Below, in pieces: positions 57,681 to 64,000 of a DNA stretch of 64,000 nucleotides. Origin of the DNA: Gnetum montanum (taxonomy: Eukaryota > Streptophyta > Gnetopsida > Gnetales > Gnetaceae); NCBI GenBank assembly GCA_015680685.1, contig MNCI01012642.1:724800-788799 (forward strand). Reading direction: 5' to 3'. Positions within the stretch are counted from its first letter, which is position 1, and every line of letters begins with the position of its first letter. The notes under the pieces were generated by a model. The model searched no databases. It was not told the DNA's origin and saw only the letters and a list, made by a program, of their open reading frames with translations. Both the position numbers and the translations under genes were made by a program.

Positions 57681-59774
57681 ATGTCTTCTTCTCATAGGAG
57701 TGAATCTTTGATCAAGTCTGATAAAGCTTATCAGCCAATGAATCAACAATATCAAATCATATATGCTCATCCTGATGAGTATGTACCAAACATCACCTTC
57801 ATCTTGCACTAGGATGAATAGTTGTGATGGCATGGCATGGAGGGCAACATTGTGTTGCTGCCTAATCAACCTGTTCCTACAATGCTCCACCAAATTCTTA
57901 TATGATATGGTCTTATAAAATTGAGTATGTTGTGCAAGATATTGATGCTAGGGATTATCATCCCACTGAATCACAACGTCTATGAAAATGATAGTTAGAA
58001 CAGTGCTATGAATCTTCAAAAGGAAAAAGAATTAATTATTATTCATTCCTATTGTACCGATAAGCTAGTGGGTAACCCTTCTCTAGGGGTTTTCCATTTA
58101 ATGAAATTCCCCTCTTTGACTTTGGTGAAGGAGGTCAAAGCTAGGACTTGTAGTCCATAATTCACAATCTTGGTTCTAGTAACAATGGATCTAATGACAA
58201 AGAAGGATTCAGAGGAGCAAGTCAAAAAAGGGATGTGGACAAGAAGCAAGATCATGATCATGGTCATGATTGATGAAGAGGTGGTATAAGGCATCATGAT
58301 AGTGCTAATTCTCCTTCCCCTTCCTCTTCATTGTCATCTTCTTCTTTTGGATTTGACCATGAATACAGAAGGCAAGACCATGATGGAGGTGACTGAAATG
58401 AATTATAGGACCAAAACAACCAAAGGGAACATCAAGAAAAGTAAGTTCAAGGGCATATAAGTTCAAGAGAAGTACATCGCCATGAACAAAGGGGTAGTAG
58501 AGGGCATCATAAGCACCATGATCAAGGCCTCAATGAACCTTTTATTGCTACCTAAAGTATGCTTAACATCACAGAGGCAGTAAGATTTCCAACCAGGCAT
58601 GTGATCAAAAGGCTAGACATGAACAATATTCCTTAATTTGAAAGAGGATATAACTTTGATTTGCATAATCATCTCCAAGATTTTCAAGATGCATGTGCCT
58701 TGCAAAATATAAAGAATGAGTGGTAGAAACTTAAGTTTTTTCCCAAAACACTTATCAAAGAAGTAAAGAACTAGTACCGGTACTTAGAGCCAAAATCTAT
58801 GAGACAATGGATTACTATGCCCAAGTTGTTCAATGATAAATATTAAATGTAGGATGGAAGAAAGAAACACATAAACCCTTGGATGCTACCATCAGCTGAT
58901 ACTATTCCTTGATGCACAAATGTCCTAGCCATGGTTATGCTCAGCTGGATCAACTTCACCACATAGTAGACGAGCTTTGATTAGAAATGAGAAGAACCCT
59001 AAGTGTCTATGCCCAAGGGAAACTATTAGAACTAAGCACTTGTTAGATATAAAGATTAATTGAGTAGGTAGCTAAAGAGGAGGGTGAATTAAGAATAAGA
59101 GAAAGTGTAGAAGATTACAACCATGATCCTTCTATTCATAAGAGGAAGGTTTGATTCTGTAATAGTGAGGATGAATCTGCATTTGATGAGGTGGTGAATA
59201 AGAAAACCTTGCCACTTCAAAAATTTCAATTTAAACTTGCAGCCAAGGTTGATTAGCTATGGGACTCCATGGATAGCAGATTTTAAGATATCCTTAAAAT
59301 TGTTAAAGAGACCAAAGAACAAGGTAGTGATCATGAGTGCAGGAGGTGCAAGCAAAGTGAACATGCTTATCACAAAGGTAAGGGCAAGATTGTTGCAATA
59401 GAAGAAATTGCAAATGTGAATTAGATGATGATCATGGATGTGAAATCTATTAGTATGAACATCCTAAGGGATGTTACCCCATTTTGTCACATCTACAAGA
59501 GTTTGGGATGTATGCTTTAAATCCATGACTAACATAAAGGCAAACATCCATAAAGTTACCTTATCCTCAAGGTAATGTTAGGTAGTTCCACTAGCAACAA
59601 CTATATTATTCAAGTAGAGCTCCATTGCAACCATCTGAGTAGTATCAACAATGGTAGTAACCACAACCATAGGTGCTAGCACCACTAAGGCAACAATACC
59701 CTTATCAACAGTCTAATCCATATGGTTACTACGTTCAACAACCACTATTTTCATGTGACTCATCTAGTCATGTT
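57681..59774 (+). pseudogene. gag pseudogene of element F
   Basis: It starts at ATG 57681 (Met-Ser-Ser-Ser-His). YAHPDEYVPNITFILH is followed by a stop, as in D, then WHGMEGNIVLLPNQPVPTML. A serine-rich and histidine/aspartate-rich region spans 58260-58560. The capsid domain is at about 58615-59060 (LDMNNIP, then FERGYNFDLHNHLQDFQDAC, ALQNIKNEW). Two cysteine motifs follow: CRRCKQSEHAYHKG near 59338 and a degraded GCEIY...HPKGCYP near 59437. Then comes a glutamine/tyrosine-rich tail ending YGYYVQQPLF near 59745. Element E interrupts it. Stops are dense. Confidence 0.75.
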
Positions 59775-60774
59775 TGATGAGTTATTAATTGGTTGGATTA
59801 TCTGATAAAAATTTAACATTTTGAAAGGCTCTGATGTCAAGGCTCCAATAACAAGGCTTCAATGTCAAGGCTCTGACAACAAGGCTCTGATACATAAGGC
59901 TTCGATGTGAAGGATCTGATAACAGGTTACGTTGACAAGGCCTTGTCAACATGGCCCTCTCAATGCATCATTTCATGCATCAACAAGGTCCCATCAATGC
60001 AACCTAGCTATAAACTCTATAAATACGTGCTCACAATTGTGTTTATTCAGTTCTTTGGTCAATAGAGTAGCCAAAATCTTACAATTTTATTTTGTAATCT
60101 TAAAGAATAGTCAATGAGTGCCCACAATGTGGATCTAAGTCAATTGTATGACATCTTATTTGAGTGGTAATGTACTTAGACACATTCCATGAATGGCAAT
60201 AAGATTGAGATTGATTCTTATTCATTATAGCACTTTGACTTAGATTAAATTTACATTTAATGTAATTTATATTCCATGTACTTAGTTAATATTTACATTT
60301 CCATGCATGTTAATGAATTGATGGAATGAGCACAACTAGTTTCAAGTGTAAACATGTATTCACTTGGTAATCCCAATAGTGTTATTGCTTGGTTCACCTA
60401 GTAGCATAGCACTTGGTAATCCTGGTACTGGATATGTGGGTTTAGGATGTGTACAGCAAGCTAGGAATAGACACTCATCACCCATAGGCTATTTTAGAAT
60501 TTTCTTTTCATTGTTAATTAGTTTAAACAAATGATTTCTTTTTTATTTTTAGGAATAACATAAGGCTGAAACAACATCAAGAACCATATGCCTCACTTTG
60601 GACTAAATCATACGTTACAAAGCTACCACTAGTCCAAGTGGGAAGATAACAAATTGCAATCAAGGCATAACAATCTAGATGCCACAACTAGTCCCATCCA
60701 CAGAATTTGACTGAATTTTGTGTGAACACTTGTGATTCATATGGTTGGGCATAGGGGGTACTCACTGCTTATCA
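59775..60774 (+). repeat. Element E 5' LTR
   Basis: A 1,000-bp LTR from TGATGAGTTATTAA to CACTGCTTATCA. The U5 part (CACAACTAGTCCCATCCACAG, GGTTGGGCATAGGGG) is shared with the other LTRs. The start position is less certain than for A-D and G. Confidence 0.72.
59826..60025 (+). promoter_or_regulatory. U3 promoter of LTR E: AAGGCTCTGAT array plus TATA box
   Basis: Six to seven tandem units of about 16-18 bp like AAGGCTCTGATGTC (59826-59935) and GGCC-containing units (59937-60000) precede TATAAATA at 60018-60025. A third type of array at the same place. Confidence 0.62.
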
Positions 60775-60775
60775 T

Positions 60776-60794
60776 TGGTGCCATTGTCGAGGAT
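60776..60794 (+). promoter_or_regulatory. Primer binding site of element E, tRNA-Asp-like
   Basis: TGGTGCCATTGTCGAGGAT, one base after the LTR; 15 of 19 match the tRNA-Asp primer sequence. Confidence 0.77.
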
Positions 60795-60899
60795 GGCGCT
60801 AGTTATCTAGATTAGTTATATCATGCATGATCACTGTAAATGCATTAATGAACTATCTTTGGAAAAATACTAAGTCACATACATTATACACCAACAACA

Positions 60900-62960
60900 A
60901 TGCCTCTTTCACAAGGAAGTGATAATGCATCGTATGAAGAGAACATTCATTGAAGAACTAATGAGATATATGTTGAAGAAAATCAAAGTGACCAACCTCA
61001 TGCAGGGATTTCATATGTTCATGACCATCCTAACTACGCTTAAGGACAACATTCACCTTAGGTAGACAACCCTAGAGAAGATAAAGTAAGTCCTAGACTA
61101 GGGGAGGCCTCAAGGTTTAGGGCCTCCTCAAAACTTGAAAAAGATAAATCAAGGGACCATGGGAAGAACTATAAAAGCCATGACGATTGTCCCAATTCCT
61201 CATCTTTCTCTTCCTCTTCAACATCTAGTTCTAACGAAGATGAACGTAGGTATTGAAATCAAGCTCTACTATGGGGTCAAAATAAGAATAGAAATCAAAC
61301 CCAAGGGCAAAATCAAAGATATCAAAATGAACATAAACAAAATTATCAAATCAGACAAATAAAAATACAAATTTTTACCACAACACATCTGATGACAATG
61401 AACCCTTATTAGCTACTAAGAGCCTGATGTAGATCATAGAGGCAATTAAGATACCTCACAGGCACCGCAAGGAAAGTTGCATAATAAGGCTTAATATGAA
61501 TAACATTTCTAAATTTGTGGGAGGCTATGATTTTGATCCACAACATCACTTGCAAGCCTTCCATGATGCCTATGCCTTGCAAAATATCAAAAATAAGTGG
61601 CAAAAGCTTAAGCTCTTCCCTAGGACACTAATAGGTATAGATCATTGGAACCAAGTCCCATCCACCAGTGGTCTACAATGATAGAACTTTTTAATGAAAA
61701 ATACCAAACTTATGTAAGAGTGTCCAACTTAAGAACAAAAATCCAAGGTTGGAAGCAAGAAAATCATGAACCCTTGGATGTGGCCTTGGATAGATACTAT
61801 TCGCTACTACATAGATGTCCCAGCCATGATTTCTCTCAAAAATAGTAACTTTTCCACATCATAGATGGGTTTTGTAATGAAACGAGGGAGATGCTTGGGA
61901 TGTATGCTCAAGGTCGATTATATGAACTAAAAGCCCATCAGATACAAAGGCTAATCAAGAAAGTCATGAAAGTAGAAGAAGAGCTATGTAAACAAGAGAA
62001 TGTTGAGGAAAATAGCTAGGACCCAACTCTTTAAAGAAAAAGGATCCATATCTATGATGAGGAAAAAGAGGTAGCTCTTGATGAGGTGATTTCACAACAA
62101 ACTTTGCCGCTGCAACAATCTCTTGATGAACTCTAGGTAAGGCTAGATAGGATGCCAGAGTGGATAAATGAAAAAGCTATAACTTTTGTAGAAAATATAG
62201 AGAAGAAGGTAACACAAAATGAATTACGTGATCATAATAAATTGAGAAAGAAGAATCAAGAAACAACTAGGAACACTTATTGACAAATAGGGAAAATGGC
62301 TGTAGAAGAAGAGGCTATAGACTCAACCACAAAAGAATATGATGGATGTGATATTTGCCTATATAACCATCCAAGGGGCTATTGCCCAATCATGTTACAT
62401 CTACATGAGTATTGGGCTTTTGCATTGAATCCCAAGTTTGTACAAAAGCAAATGCCTGGAAATTTACCTTTCTCACAAGGTAATTTTAGACAGTCCTACA
62501 ACCAATCGTACCATCCTAGTGGGACTTCTTACCAACCTCAACACTATGATCCAACATAGTGGAAAAACCCACAGTCATGGGGGAGGTCATCATCAAACCA
62601 ACACTACCCTTACTACTAGTTGAACCCACATGGATATTATGCTCAACACCTTGTTTCCCCAACTAGTTCTACTTTCTCTACTTTAAATCACTACTACCAC
62701 TCTCCTCAATATCATCGTGGCACAACATCTTCTAAAGGATCACCACCTTACACCTCTCATCTTTCATTATATCCTCAATATTCTCATACTTCCCTCCACC
62801 ATATGTCACCACCAGCAACATGGGAAGGTTCAGCACCATGACATCAACAAGAGAATGCCACTTGTGCTACAAACATTCATAGAAATGATAATGCCAGTAG
62901 GGTTCCACTACAAACTAGGAAACATTCTTTGTCTAGGATAGGCCCTAAGTAGAAGGGCAA
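60900..62960 (+). pseudogene. gag pseudogene of element E
   Basis: It starts at ATG 60900 (Met-Pro-Leu-Ser-Gln), with RTNEIYVEENQ as in G. The capsid domain is at 61496-61990: VGGYDFDPQHHLQAFHDAYA, KLKLFPRTL, then in another frame HQWSTMIELFNEKYQTYVRV, LRTKIQGWKQ and YYSLLHRCPSHDF. The zinc-knuckle-like CDICLYNHPRGYC (CX2CX3HX4C) is near 62348. Next are SQGNFRQSYNQSYHPSGTSY and a serine/tyrosine/proline-rich tail to about 62960. Compared with the others this is one of the better preserved gag genes, but it has frameshifts near 61635 and several stops. Confidence 0.82.
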
Positions 62961-63026
62961 GACTTGTGAACCTACTAACTCATCCAAACTAGCACAATGC
63001 GAGTCAAGTGCAACACTCTTCCTTTC

Positions 63027-63257
63027 NATCTCCATGTTTAATGTCCTTTTCTAGTGTATAATCAAAGTGTAAGATATCTATGTCTAACTCCTCTATTTGG
63101 CTTGTTTTCTTAAGTCTAGAACTAATAAGCAGATCAATTGCCTCCATGCATCTTTGAAACAACTTTATATTCTCATTTTCAAGCCACTTGGTGTCTTCTG
63201 GTTTAGTGGCTACTATGTAGGTTGGTTTTTTCTCACACACTTGTTCCTTAACTTTGN
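63027..63257 (-). pseudogene. Pol linker fragment between two Ns, in reverse orientation
   Basis: Ns are at 63027 and 63257. The 229-bp block between them reads on the minus strand as VKEQVCEKKPTYIVATKPED, then TKWLENENIKLFQRCMEAID. This resembles the linker between protease and RT of D (36699-36490: TVAIKYEGIQWLIVDLKS, ESMEKF). Element E is on the plus strand, so the block is probably a misoriented contig. The rest of pol is not seen. Confidence 0.6.
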
Positions 63258-63362
63258 AGAAAATCAATGGTGTATAACCAAGAAATTGTGTAGTCCATCT
63301 CTCGAATGTGTAGCCATAAGATTAGTCATGGGGGAGATGGTCCATCCTTATTCAAAAACTAA
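63258..63362 (+). pseudogene. Polyprotein C-terminus of element E
   Basis: The codons ISHGGDGPSLFKN end at TAA 63360-63362. They match LSHGGDGHPC at the end of D's integrase and contain the G-rich ATTAGTCATGGGGGAGA motif (63321-63337). Confidence 0.65.
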
Positions 63363-64000
63363 TAGGTGTTTTTTACCTTTTTATTTTTACAATTTCTTAT
63401 CATTTTCTTATTTCTTTCAAAATTTTCTAATTCTTAATATGTTTTCCATTTCATAATATTTTTCTTTTTTTATATTTTTCTCTTTTCTTGAGTTATTTCC
63501 TTTATGTTTTATGAATTTGTTTTATATTTCCATTAATAATATTGCCAAGTCATGATGCAAAAGTCAACGCTATGTGTTGGTTTTTGTTCTATGCTATCAA
63601 GATGATTGGGTAATTATGTAAAGCAATGAGACCACCTCATCCATCCCTCCAATTCTTTGAATAAAAGGTCTCTTTCATGTAAATAATTTGGTTCTTCTTT
63701 TATGAAACTAAAACTAATCAATGATCATTGTACCTTAAAGAAAGAGGAAACAATCAAGTGGGAATGATAAGGGTGTGATCTCAAGGTGACTTGTTGGGTT
63801 TTCGTCTTGTCTTTCTTTGTGCGGTTTATGACTCCCCTTGGAATGTATCATCACTCCTTTGTCAACCAATAGAAAGGAAGCTTTGTATCTGCATGGTGTG
63901 GTTCCCATTTCAAAAATAAAAATAATAATAATAAAAGAGAAAAAAGAAAAAAATAAAAAATATATCAAATACAAAAAAAAAAAGAAAAAAAGGAAGAAAA
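63363..64000. other. Element E spacer, noncoding, to the window end
   Basis: A T-rich stretch (63365-63535) after the polyprotein stop, as in G, then AT-rich sequence with an A-rich low-complexity end (63915-64000). No gene seen. Confidence 0.7.

Larger units (their letters stand above)
56711..59774 (+). mobile_element. LTR retrotransposon F, 5' part, interrupted by E
   Basis: The 5' LTR (56711-57542) is followed by a gag pseudogene that runs until element E begins at 59775. The rest of F lies beyond the window or beyond E, so its 3' LTR and target duplication cannot be checked. A recognisable tRNA-Asp primer site is missing after the LTR. The gag start resembles A and D rather than C, G and E. 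Confidence 0.75.
59775..64000 (+). mobile_element. LTR retrotransposon E, inserted in F, incomplete at the window edge
   Basis: The 5' LTR is 59775-60774, followed by a tRNA-Asp-like primer site (60776), gag (from 60900), two short pol pieces separated by N bases, the polyprotein end at 63362 and a spacer reaching the window end. RT, RNase H and integrase are not seen; either the element or the assembly lacks them. ORF2 and the 3' LTR would lie beyond 64000. The left boundary is inferred from the TGATGAG start, because the right-hand duplication is outside the window. Confidence 0.8.

Overview
The window is plant nuclear DNA that consists almost entirely of decayed transposable elements. I see no intact host gene, rRNA, tRNA or CRISPR array. 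The plant signs are Ty3/Gypsy-type LTR retrotransposons of the Athila/Tat kind. They have tRNA-Asp-like primer sites, an Athila-like gag, protease, RT, RNase H and integrase order, and a further ORF downstream of pol. They sit inside the relic of a plant-type Helitron. The deep nesting suggests a large, repeat-rich genome; I cannot name the species. Nine single N bases mark assembly joins.

The oldest layer is a Helitron-derived stretch present twice in tandem. Copy 1 is 1-898, 8044-8407, 16023-19120 and 40815-42820. Copy 2 is 42821-44203 plus 52975 to about 56710. It carries a broken PIF1-type helicase (minus strand) and a truncated older LTR. Because both copies exist, the uninterrupted copy gives the empty site for several insertions and fixes their ends and 5-bp target duplications to the base.

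Seven younger LTR elements fill the rest. A (899-8038, minus, TSD CCTAT) has gag and protease only. B (8408-16017, minus, TSD GTTAC) has a gag remnant and ORF2. D (19121-40809, minus, TSD GTATT) has gag, protease, RT, RNase H, integrase and ORF2. C (20628-28921, minus, TSD ATGTC) is nested inside D's ORF2 and has gag and ORF2 but no pol. G (44204-52969, plus, TSD TCCAT) has gag and ORF2 but no pol. F (from 56711, plus) has gag, and E (from 59775, plus) is inserted in F and runs off the window.

The elements share a layout that is more interesting than their decay. LTRs begin TGATGA and end TCATCA in most copies. Each has a TATA box 100 to about 240 bp from its 5' end, preceded by a family-specific array of short palindromic repeats. 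B, C and D carry a second such array plus TATA box inside the element, about 440-470 bp upstream of ORF2, built from the same repeat type as their own LTR. A G-rich motif near TTTAGTCRTGGGGG occurs at the end of the gag/pol frame, before ORF2 and before the 3' LTR. In B, C and G the pol genes are missing but the polyprotein keeps the pol C-terminal codons that contain this motif. The elements therefore look like two transcription units sharing one pair of LTRs, with a derived non-autonomous group that keeps gag, ORF2 and the cis sites.
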